From the NCBI GenBank assembly GCA_964550635.1, contig CAZJZV010000008.1, positions 1 through 64,000 on the forward strand: a stretch of 64,000 nucleotides of DNA. Reading direction: 5' to 3'. Position numbers and translations under genes: made by a program. The notes below the pieces were generated by a model. That model did not search any database and was not told where the DNA came from. It saw only the letters and a list, made by a program, of their open reading frames with translations. Shown here piece after piece: positions 17,174-25,617 of the stretch (position 1 is its first letter; every line of letters begins with the position of its first letter). The stretch comes from RGIG4097 sp964550635 (GTDB lineage Bacteria; Bacillota; Clostridia; Christensenellales; CAG-917).

Positions 17174-17203
17174 TAAAAAACGAGGCGATTGCCCCGTTTT
17201 TAT
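17174..17203. terminator. Bidirectional terminator between convergent genes
   Basis: An AAAACGAGGC/GCCCCGTTTT stem with one A-C mismatch and a GATT loop, followed by T runs on both strands, lies between the small membrane protein gene and the lipoprotein gene. Confidence 0.7.
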
Positions 17204-17218
17204 TTTTGTCGGTAACGT

Positions 17219-17993
17219 TTATTCTTCGTCGTCGTATTCGTGAAATTCTTCGTAGTAACCAAAGTTATCGTTTACTTTGACAACGGTTTCGTTCTCCGAA
17301 AGGTCGCCGATGTTGTCGTATTGTTCTTTGAACCACGCAATATCTTTTTCGGTCGCATCGTCGGTAAGGTAGTTAAAACCGCGAGAGTAGTATACAGAAT
17401 CATTTGGATGAATGCTTGAAGACGAATATATCCTGCCCTTTGAAAAGACGCAAGAAACGTATCCCATGCTGCCGATTGAGTCTTCGGATAGCAATTGCGT
17501 TACGTGATACTTGTAGCGGTCGATTACGTATGAGGGAAGAAGATCGTTGATTTTGTTTTCGTAGTTTTTGATGGTTTCATAGTATGAACCGTTACCGCTA
17601 TCCCAAATCACGATATTATTGTTTTGGAAAATAGTTCCTTTTTCGCCTCCGCTTATGTACTCTTTGAGAGAAGGAATTGCGGATTCTGCTTCTTCCGCGT
17701 TGTCGTAACAGACGAGATAAAGTCCTTGGTAAGCACCATTGAGATATCCGCCACTTGCAAGCAACCAATTATACATTGGAACAAGGTCCGCGTCATCTTC
17801 CGGCAACTCAAAGTTCATTTGATAGTCGTCGCCGTCGGCAATTTCGTCGGTGTGGTCGATGACGTAGGATGCGAGTCTGCCCGCGAAATCTTCGAGATTT
17901 GCTTTGTCGGCAGTGGTGTTGTCGTTGTTTTTGTCGTCGCAGGCGCACAGGCAGAGAGCGGAGAGTGCCAATACGAGTTGCTTTTTGTTTCAT
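17219..17993 (-). CDS. Lipoprotein of unknown function with a frameshift inside its signal peptide
   Basis: The main reading frame (17219 to about 17990) encodes an exported protein of about 250 residues with a lipobox-like LCLCAC followed by DDKNND, then an acidic, tyrosine-rich domain with no recognised motif. The only well-placed start is the ATG at 17993 behind TAGGAGGAAACAAC, but it is in another frame. Removing one A from the A5 run (17982-17986) joins them into MKQKQLVLALSALCLCACDD, a textbook lipoprotein signal. Either the run slips (phase variation or polymerase/ribosome slippage), or the gene is mutated, or there is an assembly error. A TTG near 17971 without a Shine-Dalgarno is the only in-frame alternative and would truncate the signal. 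Confidence 0.7.
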
Positions 17994-18066
17994 TGTTGTT
18001 TCCTCCTATATGGTGATTGCGACAGAATACAAATATAAAAATATAACAAGTGCATTCTGCCAATTT

Positions 18067-18169
18067 TTGCCACAAAATTGAATACTCTCGAAGAGAATAC
18101 CTATGCAGAAATGCACCTGTTACCGAAAGGAAATAGGCATTCTCCGTCAAATATTCAATTTTGTGGCAA
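18067..18169. repeat. Long two-tier inverted repeat (about 100-nt hairpin)
   Basis: The outer arms are perfect over 16 bp (18069-18084 with 18152-18167) and pair two bases further. After an internal loop of 8 and 7 bases, a second pair of 12-base arms (18093-18104 with 18133-18144) matches except for one G-U-compatible position. The apical loop is 28 bases. It lies about 75 bases upstream of the lipoprotein ATG, so it could fold in that mRNA leader or be a small miniature inverted-repeat element. No target-site duplication is obvious. Confidence 0.8.
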
Positions 18170-18574
18170 GGATATGATATACCAAAAGCGGGCGGGTGTC
18201 AAGTTGGCGGGAAACAAGGGTGGTAAGGTATGCGGATAGGCATATGATATGCGGGTGGTTTTTGGGAAAAGGACGGACGGTAGAAAACGATAGGGCAAGG
18301 TGCGCGGATGCGGTTTTTGGATTGAGCGACGGTTGCCGAGCGGGATAAACTCCCTGATAAAAGGACGGGTGCGCAAGTGCGCATACGTTGGGGAATTTCA
18401 AAATGCCGTATGGTCGGATTGGAATATATGGAAAGCGGGGGATTGATATATGAAAAAACGAGCATATGACGAAAACACACGTGGTGAGATTTGCATACGT
18501 TGAAACGGCAGAGAGCGGACAGATTGCCATATATGAAAACGGGTGCGCGCGGGGTATTCGCATATGGTGAAATG
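18170..18574 (+). other. G-skewed, C-poor non-coding stretch, possible ncRNA
   Basis: About 400 bases with strong strand asymmetry (plus strand rich in G and A, poor in C) and repeated CATATG-type motifs (18241, 18463, 18561). The long open frames on the minus strand here are a by-product of this skew and resemble no protein. The stretch runs straight into a T6 terminator on the plus strand, which would fit an untranslated transcript. I recognise no known RNA class (not RNase P, tmRNA, 6S or SRP RNA by its motifs) and see no convincing promoter. The following 18611-18797 holds a GGGGAG site with an ATG at 18622 but no convincing gene. Confidence 0.35.
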
Positions 18575-18580
18575 AGAAAA

Positions 18581-18610
18581 AGAACACCCGACTTGCGGGT
18601 GCTCTTTTTT
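18581..18610 (+). terminator. Terminator closing the G-skewed stretch
   Basis: An AGAACACCCG/CGGGTGCTCT stem with one mismatch and an ACTTG loop is followed by T6. A T5C run on the other strand means it could also serve the M23 gene, which ends about 190 bases away on minus. Confidence 0.7.
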
Positions 18611-18797
18611 AAGGGGAGATTATGTTTTTCGTTGGTACGAAAAGTGATTTTTGTGTTCGGTTGGTTTGTCTTTTCACCGCCGTTTTTATCTCTGCAATGG
18701 TGCGATTTGTCAAAACTCCAACGTTTGATTATCATTGCGATATTGTTTCAATGCGGCGTTTATCTTGCGATAATGCTATGATAAACTGTGTGTTTTG

Positions 18798-19469
18798 CTA
18801 TTTATCGTTCATCACGATGACAGACAAGGGGTTGACGTCTTTGCCGTTTTTGCTCATCTCGAAGTGCAGGTGATTGCCGTCAAGACTCTCTTTTGCCATG
18901 CTCGTTGAGATAGAACCGATTTGTTGTCCTTTGGCCACTTTGTCCCCTTTCTTTACGTTCACGTTTTCGGACAGGGAATAGTAGCGCGACTCGTAGTTTT
19001 CCGCATGGGTGACGATAATATAGTGTCCGTCGAGAGCATCGTAGCCGACTTCTTTAACCGTGCCGTCCGCGACCGAAAGCACTTTGCCGTCTGCGGGCGC
19101 GAAGTCCATTCCGAGATGAGTGGAATACTGTCCGAGAGTGGCATTCCAAGCAAGTGCGGTTTCACTGTAATCAAGGGTTGAAGTGCAGTTTGCGGGTGCG
19201 CAGAAAGTCAGGGGCTCGACGGTGGGGACTACGTCGTCGGGTTTGATGACGGGCGTATCGTCCTGTTTGTCGTCGGGCCTGACGACGGGTTCGTCTTGCA
19301 CGTTGTCGGGTGCGGTGATTGTGGGCGTTACTTCGCCGCCGAAATTGCCCGTCGCCGCCAGTGCAATAACCGTTGCAACCGACGCGATCGTGAGCAAAAT
19401 CATTAGATACATTGCATTTCTTTTCATAAAGCCACCGAATCGTTTGGCAGCAACTGTCATTTTACTCAT
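18798..19469 (-). CDS. M23 (LytM-type) endopeptidase, SpoIIQ-like
   Basis: The product is about 223 residues. A single N-terminal transmembrane helix follows a short basic tail (residues about 17-40, NAMYLMILLTIASVATVIALAA), then an acidic, proline-rich linker and a C-terminal M23 domain. The zinc ligands are intact: HLGMD (H and D) and HLHFE. M23 enzymes cut peptide cross-links in peptidoglycan. The anchored architecture and size resemble clostridial SpoIIQ, whose catalytic residues are often intact, so a sporulation role is possible but not shown. The start at 19469 is chosen for its GGAGG site. Confidence 0.85.
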   Translation of the reverse strand: MSKMTVAAKRFGGFMKRNAMYLMILLTIASVATVIALAATGNFGGEVTPTITAPDNVQDEPVVRPDDKQDDTPVIKPDDVVPTVEPLTFCAPANCTSTLDYSETALAWNATLGQYSTHLGMDFAPADGKVLSVADGTVKEVGYDALDGHYIIVTHAENYESRYYSLSENVNVKKGDKVAKGQQIGSISTSMAKESLDGNHLHFEMSKNGKDVNPLSVIVMNDK

Positions 19470-19512
19470 TGTGTTACCTCCGTTGGCTGAATTATTGACA
19501 GCAATTCGGCGG

Positions 19513-19541
19513 ATTATACACAAATAAAAAAAATTTCACAA
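19513..19541 (-). promoter_or_regulatory. Promoter of the M23 gene
   Basis: On the minus strand TTGTGA (19541-19536), a 17-bp spacer and TATAAT (19518-19513). Confidence 0.65.
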
Positions 19542-19557
19542 TTATTTCGTTTCTCTG

Positions 19558-19585
19558 TTGACGGCGGTCGATTTAGATTTATAAT
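19558..19585 (+). promoter_or_regulatory. Promoter of the acyl-CoA synthetase-like gene, leaderless geometry
   Basis: TTGACG (19558-19563), a 16-bp spacer and TATAAT (19580-19585), which ends exactly six bases before the ATG at 19592. No Shine-Dalgarno exists. Confidence 0.7.
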
Positions 19586-19591
19586 TACAGT

Positions 19592-21070
19592 ATGGACTAC
19601 AACAAGAGTATGTATGCGTATATGCGCGCGTACCGCGAGAAAAACGACGAAATCGCAGTCGTCCGCGGTCGTAGAAAAACAAGCTTTTCCGCTCTCGACA
19701 AGGAAATCAGACGAGTTGCGGGCGGTTTGTATCGCTTGGGCGTGAGAAAAGGGGACGTGGTTATGTGCGCTCTCCCGAATATCGAACAAGCGGTTTCTTT
19801 GTTGTACGCAACGTCCTTGCTCGGCGGGATTTTTTCGCCTGTGCACCCCCTTCTTGCAAAAGCGGAATTTGAAAAGGAAGTCGAATTGCAACGCCCGAAA
19901 GTGCTTGTCGTGTCAGACGTAAGCATTGATTTTGCCACTCTTTCACGCGGCGCGAAAATCGTGTATTGTCCCTATTGGGCGCACGTATACGTCGGGTTGC
20001 CGTACTCCTTGAAATTTGAAGAATACAAGGGCGGTGGGGATATTCCCGCACTGTATATGCACTCGGGCGGTACGTCGGGCGCACCCAAAACGGTGGTGTT
20101 TTCCGCGTACTCCGCAAATGCGCTCGTGCATAATCTGCTCTCGTCCATACCGTATGATTTTTCGGATAAGGACGGTATGCTCGTCACCCTTCCGCTATTC
20201 CACGGATTCGGACTTATCGTCGGGGTGCATGCGTCCCTTTGCACGAATATGAAAGCGGTGCTCGTGCCGAAATTCAGTGGGGAGCGCGCGCTCAAAGCAA
20301 TCGTCCGCAACCGCGTTACGACTATGATTGCCGTGCCGAGAATGATAAGAAAATTGCTCGATACGGACGGATTTTCGGGTGAAAACGTCCGCACGCTTGA
20401 AAACGTATACATCGGCGGGGACGCTCTCGATAGGTCTCTTGCGAAGGAATTCAACGATAGAATGAAAGACGCGGGGGCAGGGGCGGTCGCGCAACAGGGC
20501 TACGGACTCACCGAAATGGGTAGCGTATGCGTGTTGAGTCCCAAAAACTGCGATGAAAATTCCGTCGGTTGCGCAATATCGGGGGTTGATACCGCACTTG
20601 TTTACGACGAAGAAGCGGACGGATACGAATTGTATCTGTCGTCCGATCAGATGATGAGCGGGTATCTTTCAGCGGATGGCAAACTCGAAAGCGGATGCGT
20701 GGATATGGACGGCGGTAAGTGGCTTCCCACAGGGGATTTATTCGAGAAAAAAGGGGAGTATCTCTACTATATCGGCAGAAAAAAACGACTTATTAAGATT
20801 TCCGGGATGAACGTTTTCCCGAGCGAAATCGAAAGAATCGCAGGTGAATTTGACTTCGTGCGCGCGGCGGCGGCTTTCCCTATCAAAATCAATAATAAGA
20901 CGTATATAAAACTCCTAATCGAAGGAGATGCAAGCGAAGTTCAACTCGAAAAGGTCAAAAAAGAGATAGAAAAACGACTGTCGCATTGGCATCGTCCCGA
21001 AGTTGTGGAGTGCGTTAAATCGCTTCCGCGGACGAATATCGGCAAGATCGATTTCAAAAATCTGAAATAA
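19592..21070 (+). CDS. AMP-forming acyl-CoA synthetase/ligase family protein
   Basis: A 492-residue member of the class I adenylate-forming superfamily. The phosphate-binding loop is MHSGGTSGAPKTVVFSAYS (about residues 150-168). The acyl-adenylate motif is QGYGLTEMGS. The hinge region is LPTGDLFEKKGEYLYYIGRKKRLIKISGMNVFPSEIE, and the C-terminal catalytic lysine motif is LPRTNIGKID. All core motifs are present, so it should adenylate a carboxylic acid, probably a fatty or aryl acid, and form a thioester. The substrate is unknown. It is a single gene, read from what looks like a leaderless promoter, and ends at a terminator. Confidence 0.9.
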   Translation: MDYNKSMYAYMRAYREKNDEIAVVRGRRKTSFSALDKEIRRVAGGLYRLGVRKGDVVMCALPNIEQAVSLLYATSLLGGIFSPVHPLLAKAEFEKEVELQRPKVLVVSDVSIDFATLSRGAKIVYCPYWAHVYVGLPYSLKFEEYKGGGDIPALYMHSGGTSGAPKTVVFSAYSANALVHNLLSSIPYDFSDKDGMLVTLPLFHGFGLIVGVHASLCTNMKAVLVPKFSGERALKAIVRNRVTTMIAVPRMIRKLLDTDGFSGENVRTLENVYIGGDALDRSLAKEFNDRMKDAGAGAVAQQGYGLTEMGSVCVLSPKNCDENSVGCAISGVDTALVYDEEADGYELYLSSDQMMSGYLSADGKLESGCVDMDGGKWLPTGDLFEKKGEYLYYIGRKKRLIKISGMNVFPSEIERIAGEFDFVRAAAAFPIKINNKTYIKLLIEGDASEVQLEKVKKEIEKRLSHWHRPEVVECVKSLPRTNIGKIDFKNLK

Positions 21071-21095
21071 AAACGCGCAATACGGCGCGTTTTTC
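21071..21095. terminator. Bidirectional terminator
   Basis: AAACGCGC/GCGCGTTT (21071-21078 with 21085-21092) with a six-base loop, followed by T runs on either strand, between the convergent synthetase and spoVG genes. Confidence 0.8.
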
Positions 21096-21362
21096 TTATT
21101 CTTCTATTTCTTTTTGGTACGCTTCGAGAATGGTGTCTTGGATATAAGTTCTCGTTTCCGCGTTTATCGGGTGCGCTACGTCCTTGAAAACTCCGTCGGG
21201 AGTGCGTCTTGACGGCATCGCGATGAACAAACTTTCGTCACCTTGCAGAATTTTCACGTCGTGAATTGCGAAACAACCGTCTATGACGATAGACGCAACC
21301 GCTTTGAATTTCTCGTTTTCTGTGGTGACTTTTCTGATTTTGACGTCTGTGATTGAAATCAT
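21096..21362 (-). CDS. spoVG: Septation protein / global RNA-binding regulator SpoVG
   Basis: An 88-residue protein matching SpoVG along its length: MISITDVKIRKV at the start, then VASIVIDGCFAIHDVKIL and MPSRRTPDGVFKDVAHPIN. SpoVG binds nucleic acid and affects asymmetric septation, virulence and capsule genes in Bacillota. An AGGGG site precedes the ATG and a sigma-A type promoter is visible; no sigma-H promoter was found. Divergent from murC. Confidence 0.96.
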   Translation of the reverse strand: MISITDVKIRKVTTENEKFKAVASIVIDGCFAIHDVKILQGDESLFIAMPSRRTPDGVFKDVAHPINAETRTYIQDTILEAYQKEIEE

Positions 21363-21402
21363 AATTTCTACCCCTATAATGATTGATTAATCTATCAATT
21401 AT

Positions 21403-21431
21403 ATTCTACCGCAAATTCTCATTTATTTCAA
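21403..21431 (-). promoter_or_regulatory. spoVG promoter
   Basis: On the minus strand TTGAAA (21431-21426), a 17-bp spacer and TAGAAT (21408-21403). Confidence 0.7.
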
Positions 21432-21452
21432 TAGTTATTTTTTATTTGTGAT

Positions 21453-21483
21453 TTGCACGATTTTTCCGCGGTGAAAATATAAT
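21453..21483 (+). promoter_or_regulatory. murC promoter, leaderless geometry
   Basis: TTGCAC (21453-21458), a long 19-bp spacer and a perfect TATAAT (21478-21483) ending exactly six bases before the murC ATG. There is no ribosome-binding site. Confidence 0.6.
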
Positions 21484-21489
21484 GCTTGT

Positions 21490-22902
21490 ATGGAAAATCT
21501 CAATCGGGAAAGAATACATTTTATCGGAGTGGGCGGAGTAAGTATGAGTGCGCTCGCACTGTTGTCGGCAAAACGCGGTGCGGTAGTTAGCGGAAGTGAC
21601 GAGAAGCGGTCGGAAACAATAGAAAAATTGAGAAACGCAGGCATAAACTCCTACGTAGGAATGAGAGCGGAAGTCGTGAAAGGCGCGGATTTGGTCGTAT
21701 ACTCATCCGCAGTCAAGCAGACCAACGAAGAATTGTGTGTCGCAAAGAGTCTCGGCATTCGGACGATGGACAGGGCGGAATTTTTGAGTGCAGTCGCAGG
21801 AAAATACGGCTATCAAATCGCAGTCGGCGGGACGCACGGAAAAACCACGGTTACCGCAATGCTCGCCCACGTTTTCAAAAAATTCGGGCTTGACTTCGTC
21901 GGTCACGTCGGCGGTGAAACCGAATACGGCAATCTCGTTTTCGGCGGTGAGTTTGAAAATGCGGATTTTGCAAAATTTGTCGAAAAAGAAAAGGACGGGA
22001 TTTTTCTCACTGAAGGTTGCGAATACAAGAAAAATATTCTAAAACTCAAACCAAACGTCGGAGTCGTGCTCAATGCGGAATGCGATCACCCAGATTGTTA
22101 TCCCGACACTCAAAGCGTAGACGAAGTTTTTTCAACTTTTCTTTCGGGATGCGAAGTGCAAATTTTTCCGTTTTCCAAAATGGAATTGAGCACGTATGCT
22201 CGCGTGCGCACGTATGCGAATAATATTGATAAAGACAGGGCGGTGGGGGTATTCTCGAATGCTCGTATGGACGTGTTTTCATATGATAATTCGAGAGAGA
22301 AAAACGGCGAAATTTGCGTGCGAAAAAACGGAGAAATAATCGTTTCCGTCGTCCTGCCCGACTCCCTGCCGTCCATGCCGTTGAACGTGGTGTTTGTGCT
22401 TGCGGTGACCGACCTAATCGGACTGCCGTCAATAGAAGTTTCAAAGACTGTCGAGAATTTTTCAGGGGTGAAAAGACGGCACGAATATGTGGGACGATTT
22501 CAGGGCGCAAGGGTGATTTTCGACTACGCTCATCACCCGACCGAAATCAAAAACGTGCTATTCGCACACCCCGCCGCTCTCGTCGTTTTTCAACCGCACA
22601 CGTATTCGAGGACGGCAAAATATATGGACGATTTCGCGGCCGTTTTGTCGGGTGCGAAAACGCTTGTGCTTATGCAAACTTACGGCGCAAGGGAAGGGGA
22701 AATGAAGTCCGCGGATAGCGAAGCGATCGCAAGAGCGGTTTTGTCGAAAAATGCAGAAACCGAAGTTTATCTGACAAAATCACACCAATCAACTATTGAT
22801 ATTGTGAAAACACTTGCACCACGTTTTAGCGAGATTTTGTTTCTCGGCGCGGGGGATATCTACGACTTGAAATCGAAAATCGCATACGACGACGAAAGAT
22901 AG
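21490..22902 (+). CDS. murC: UDP-N-acetylmuramate--L-alanine ligase
   Basis: A 470-residue Mur ligase. The N-terminal UDP-binding Rossmann motif is FIGVGGVSMSALA with SGSD after strand 2, the ATP loop is GGTHGKTTVTAML (about residues 114-126) and the C-terminal domain has IFDYAHHPTEIKN. This combination and length indicate MurC, which adds L-alanine to UDP-MurNAc in the cytoplasm. The related recycling ligase Mpl is a less likely alternative. It stands alone, convergent with the DUF4363 gene whose stop lies two bases away. Confidence 0.92.
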   Translation: MENLNRERIHFIGVGGVSMSALALLSAKRGAVVSGSDEKRSETIEKLRNAGINSYVGMRAEVVKGADLVVYSSAVKQTNEELCVAKSLGIRTMDRAEFLSAVAGKYGYQIAVGGTHGKTTVTAMLAHVFKKFGLDFVGHVGGETEYGNLVFGGEFENADFAKFVEKEKDGIFLTEGCEYKKNILKLKPNVGVVLNAECDHPDCYPDTQSVDEVFSTFLSGCEVQIFPFSKMELSTYARVRTYANNIDKDRAVGVFSNARMDVFSYDNSREKNGEICVRKNGEIIVSVVLPDSLPSMPLNVVFVLAVTDLIGLPSIEVSKTVENFSGVKRRHEYVGRFQGARVIFDYAHHPTEIKNVLFAHPAALVVFQPHTYSRTAKYMDDFAAVLSGAKTLVLMQTYGAREGEMKSADSEAIARAVLSKNAETEVYLTKSHQSTIDIVKTLAPRFSEILFLGAGDIYDLKSKIAYDDER

Positions 22903-22903
22903 T

Positions 22904-23281
22904 CTAGATAATATCTTCCAAATTGAAGTCCAAAATCAAGTGCATATTTCTTGACATCGTGACGAGAGATTGACACTTGCTCATTGCGTTTTGATAGTCG
23001 TCCGCTTCAATCGAGCCTTCGATTTCCGCCACCGCAACAGAGAATGCGCGCATGTCGGGAGAGAAGGTGAAAAGTTCCATATATTTGCGTTTTCCTTCCC
23101 ACCAGGACGACAGTTCGCGAGTCAAAGTCAACGAGCGTTCGTCTTCTTCGTGTATGGTTTTTTCGAGTTCGTCAAGGCGGGCGTCGAGTTCTGAAAACAC
23201 GTTGTCGATATAGATGCTTTCAAGTATTCCCGCGGTCAAAATCACTGCAAGCACCACGAGTGCGATAACTACTTTTTTCAT
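22904..23281 (-). CDS. DUF4363 family membrane-anchored protein
   Basis: A 125-residue protein with one N-terminal helix (VVIALVVLAVILTAGILESIYI) and an extracytoplasmic helical domain containing the SSWWEGKRKYMELFTF-like stretch typical of DUF4363. In Clostridia this family is commonly paired with a DUF421 protein, as here: its ATG overlaps the DUF421 stop by 4 bp, with GGAGAAAG upstream. Function unknown; an accessory role to the DUF421 protein is inferred. Confidence 0.85.
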   Translation of the reverse strand: MKKVVIALVVLAVILTAGILESIYIDNVFSELDARLDELEKTIHEEDERSLTLTRELSSWWEGKRKYMELFTFSPDMRAFSVAVAEIEGSIEADDYQNAMSKCQSLVTMSRNMHLILDFNLEDII

Positions 23282-23982
23282 TGGCTTTCTCCAAGTTTTG
23301 CGACGAAACTTTCGGACTTGTAGGGTTGCACGAAAATCTCTTTTCCCGCAAGCATCAGGAGCATTACGTCCTTTTGTTCGTATCCCTTTTCGGACAGAGT
23401 TTCAAGCACTTGCGTTTTGGTCGCGCCGTCCGTTTCGGATAGGCTCTGTCCCATGAACTTTCCTTCCATAATAAGTGCAACCGGCAATTCCGCTTTTTCG
23501 GGTTGCATTCCCGCACTTTCGGGGGTGAGCGGTTGGCATTCCGATTTCAAAAGCACCGTCATCGAGCCGTTCGTTTCGATGATTGCGTATTCCACTTCGG
23601 ACGGATTGAAACAGTCCTTTCCGCGCAGCGCTTCCATAAGGTCGTCTATATCCATATTCAATTCTTTCATGACGTCGGGGAGTATGTTGCCCTGTTTTAT
23701 GACGATGACGGGTTTGCCGTTGAGAATTTTCCGAAATCGTATGCTCTTCGCCGCAAATTTCGTGATGAGTATATGCACGAGAAATAGCGTGAATACGGGA
23801 ATTATGCCGTAGAGTAGCGGCATAGTCGGGTCGCTCATAGGCAGACAGACAAGGTCGCTTGCGACAAGGGTGATTGCAAACTCAAACGGTTGCAATTCTC
23901 CTAGTTGTCGTTTCCCCATAAGGCGCATTGCGATGAGCAGAAATGCGTATAGGATGATACTTCTGATGAAAATATTTAGCAT
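23278..23982 (-). CDS. DUF421 (YetF-like) membrane protein
   Basis: The product is about 234 residues, with three N-terminal helices containing RLMGKRQLGELQPFEFAITL, a hallmark of DUF421, then the cytosolic domain with GKPVIVIKQG and the LMEALRGKD segment. YetF-type proteins are sporulation or spore-germination-linked membrane proteins in Bacillus, but their activity is unsettled. I start at the ATG at 23982 by family alignment; the frame extends to 24123 but that part is antisense to a terminator and looks non-coding. No Shine-Dalgarno is seen. Confidence 0.88.
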   Translation of the reverse strand: MLNIFIRSIILYAFLLIAMRLMGKRQLGELQPFEFAITLVASDLVCLPMSDPTMPLLYGIIPVFTLFLVHILITKFAAKSIRFRKILNGKPVIVIKQGNILPDVMKELNMDIDDLMEALRGKDCFNPSEVEYAIIETNGSMTVLLKSECQPLTPESAGMQPEKAELPVALIMEGKFMGQSLSETDGATKTQVLETLSEKGYEQKDVMLLMLAGKEIFVQPYKSESFVAKLGESQ

Positions 23983-24113
23983 ACGGATAGTTTTCTCTGC
24001 GCCCGCGGTTTTATGCGACAAAGAAAACTCTTTGCGAATTAAAAGATAAAAATCGATTTTGCCTACACAAACGGAAACGCAAAATAAAACCGCGTGCTTG
24101 TTTTCGTAATACG

Positions 24114-24142
24114 AAAAAAACACAGTCCATTTTCGGGCTGTG
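24114..24142 (-). terminator. Terminator after the MORN gene
   Basis: A CACAGTCC/GGGCTGTG stem (one wobble pair) with a six-base loop is followed on the minus strand by T7. Confidence 0.85.
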
Positions 24143-24210
24143 CTTTGGACTGATTAAATTTTCACTGTGTTGTCATAAAACCAAAACACCGCGTGCTTTT
24201 CACGTGCGGG

Positions 24211-25569
24211 CTAGTCGAGAGTATAGTTGCCCCTTTTCAGTTTGATTTCCTTTTCGGTGCCGTCGGGGTAGATAAGCGTCAAGTCTTTTGCCGTCTTTGA
24301 ATTTTTCCAAATGCCGACAATCTTGCAACCCTTTTCAAACACGATTTCACTTCCGTCGCTATTCTTGTGAGTGACGGTTTTCGGGAAATAAAGAGTTCCT
24401 TTGCCGCCGCCTAAATCGTCGTTATGCCAACAACCCGTGTAGTAACTGCCGTCAGGATAATACATTGAGGAAAAACCACCGCGTTTGCCTTTGTATAGTT
24501 GCCCAACGTACTTGCCTTCGGGGTATTCGAGAGTCACGACGGAGGTGACTAGTACTTTTTTATTCTTTTTGACGAAATCGGCGGCGTTTACCGCGGGCGC
24601 GGTTTTTGCGGTGCCTGCGGATTTCTTCTTGTTTTTCGTCGGGATTTCGTTTTCGGGGAACGGCTTGTCCGCTTCAATCGGTTCGCCAAGACTAATTCGG
24701 TTGCCGTTTTCGTCGAATACGGCGGTGCGTTTCAGACCGTTCGGGAAATACCACACGCCCGTGCCTTTGGTTATATCGTGATCCCAAGTGCCGACGAAAC
24801 GCTTGCCGTTTTTGTAGATCATCGTGCCGTTGCCGTGGATGCAGTCGTTGTCAAACGTGCCTTCGTAGTATCTGCCGTCGCCGAGATAGAAGATGCCTTT
24901 GCCCTGCTTTTTGCCGTTCTTTATCGAGCCGATATAGGTGCCGCCGTCGGAGTAGCGGATGCTTATCGAAGACGCGGCGATGGGTTTTCCGTTGTAATCG
25001 TAATAGGCGGGGTTGGAGATGGGTTTGTCGTCTTTATACTCCAAAACGTATTTGATTTTGAGATAGGGCAGATAGGCTGTGACGGTGCCCTGCAGTTTGT
25101 CGTCCACAAAAGTGCCGACTTCTTTGTTGCCGGTGTTCAGGTTTATGGTCGCTTCGCCGTTCAATTTGCCGTGAATCCACGTGCCTTCTTCCGAAGTGCC
25201 GTTGGGAAAGCGCAGTTTGCCTTTGCCGTGCGGGCAAAAGTTTTGGTCCCACTCTCCGTAATGTATGCAACCGTCGGAGTAATAGTAGGTGCCTTTGACG
25301 AAGTTGTGGTATCTGAATTCCCCTTCGCATCGTCCGCCGTCCGCGAAAAACATAGTGCCTTTGCCGTGTCTCTCGTTGTTCACCCATTCGCCTTCGTACC
25401 TATTGCCGTCGGCGTTGTAGTAGGTGCCGTGTCCGTGGAAATTTCCGTTTTTCCACCAACCGATATACGTGTTTCCGTTTGAGTAGTGGAAAGTACCTTC
25501 TCCGTCAGGGAGGCCGCCGAGCGACACGTCGCCGTCGTAATAGCCGTAATCAAGTTGAATGAAAGCCAT
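24211..25569 (-). CDS. MORN-repeat protein
   Basis: A 452-residue protein built mostly of MORN units (consensus YxGxWxxGxxHGxGxxxxxxG), at least ten of them, for example NTYIGWWKNGNFHGHGTYY and RFVGTWDHDITKGTGVWYF. They lie in two blocks (about residues 1-150 and 205-280), with two or three more at the C-terminus (about 345-420) after a low-complexity linker that contains a KNKKKSAGTAKTAP-type tract. No enzymatic domain or signal peptide is seen, so it is likely cytoplasmic. MORN stacks form extended beta hairpins that bind lipids or proteins. AAGGAG precedes the ATG. It lies in its own transcription unit or behind the flippase gene (48 bases apart). Confidence 0.9.
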   Translation of the reverse strand: MAFIQLDYGYYDGDVSLGGLPDGEGTFHYSNGNTYIGWWKNGNFHGHGTYYNADGNRYEGEWVNNERHGKGTMFFADGGRCEGEFRYHNFVKGTYYYSDGCIHYGEWDQNFCPHGKGKLRFPNGTSEEGTWIHGKLNGEATINLNTGNKEVGTFVDDKLQGTVTAYLPYLKIKYVLEYKDDKPISNPAYYDYNGKPIAASSISIRYSDGGTYIGSIKNGKKQGKGIFYLGDGRYYEGTFDNDCIHGNGTMIYKNGKRFVGTWDHDITKGTGVWYFPNGLKRTAVFDENGNRISLGEPIEADKPFPENEIPTKNKKKSAGTAKTAPAVNAADFVKKNKKVLVTSVVTLEYPEGKYVGQLYKGKRGGFSSMYYPDGSYYTGCWHNDDLGGGKGTLYFPKTVTHKNSDGSEIVFEKGCKIVGIWKNSKTAKDLTLIYPDGTEKEIKLKRGNYTLD

Positions 25570-25617
25570 AATTTTGCTCCTTTATTGCAATAGGCAAATT
25601 ATAGCACAACCGCACGA

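Noticed and set aside
18147..18735. Minus-strand frames of 146-178 codons in the G-skewed stretch
   Set aside because: Composition (Pro, Ser, His, Tyr-rich) follows from the skew; no ribosome-binding site, no domain, and two such frames overlap each other.
18622..18781. A possible small two-helix membrane protein behind GGGGAG
   Set aside because: The good start (18622) and the hydrophobic C-terminal stretch lie in different frames and no conserved protein is recognised; a frameshifted gene remains possible but cannot be supported.
21363..21435. A sigma-H promoter for spoVG
   Set aside because: No pair of elements with the sigma-H consensus and spacing was found; a TTGAAA-17-TAGAAT sigma-A promoter fits better.
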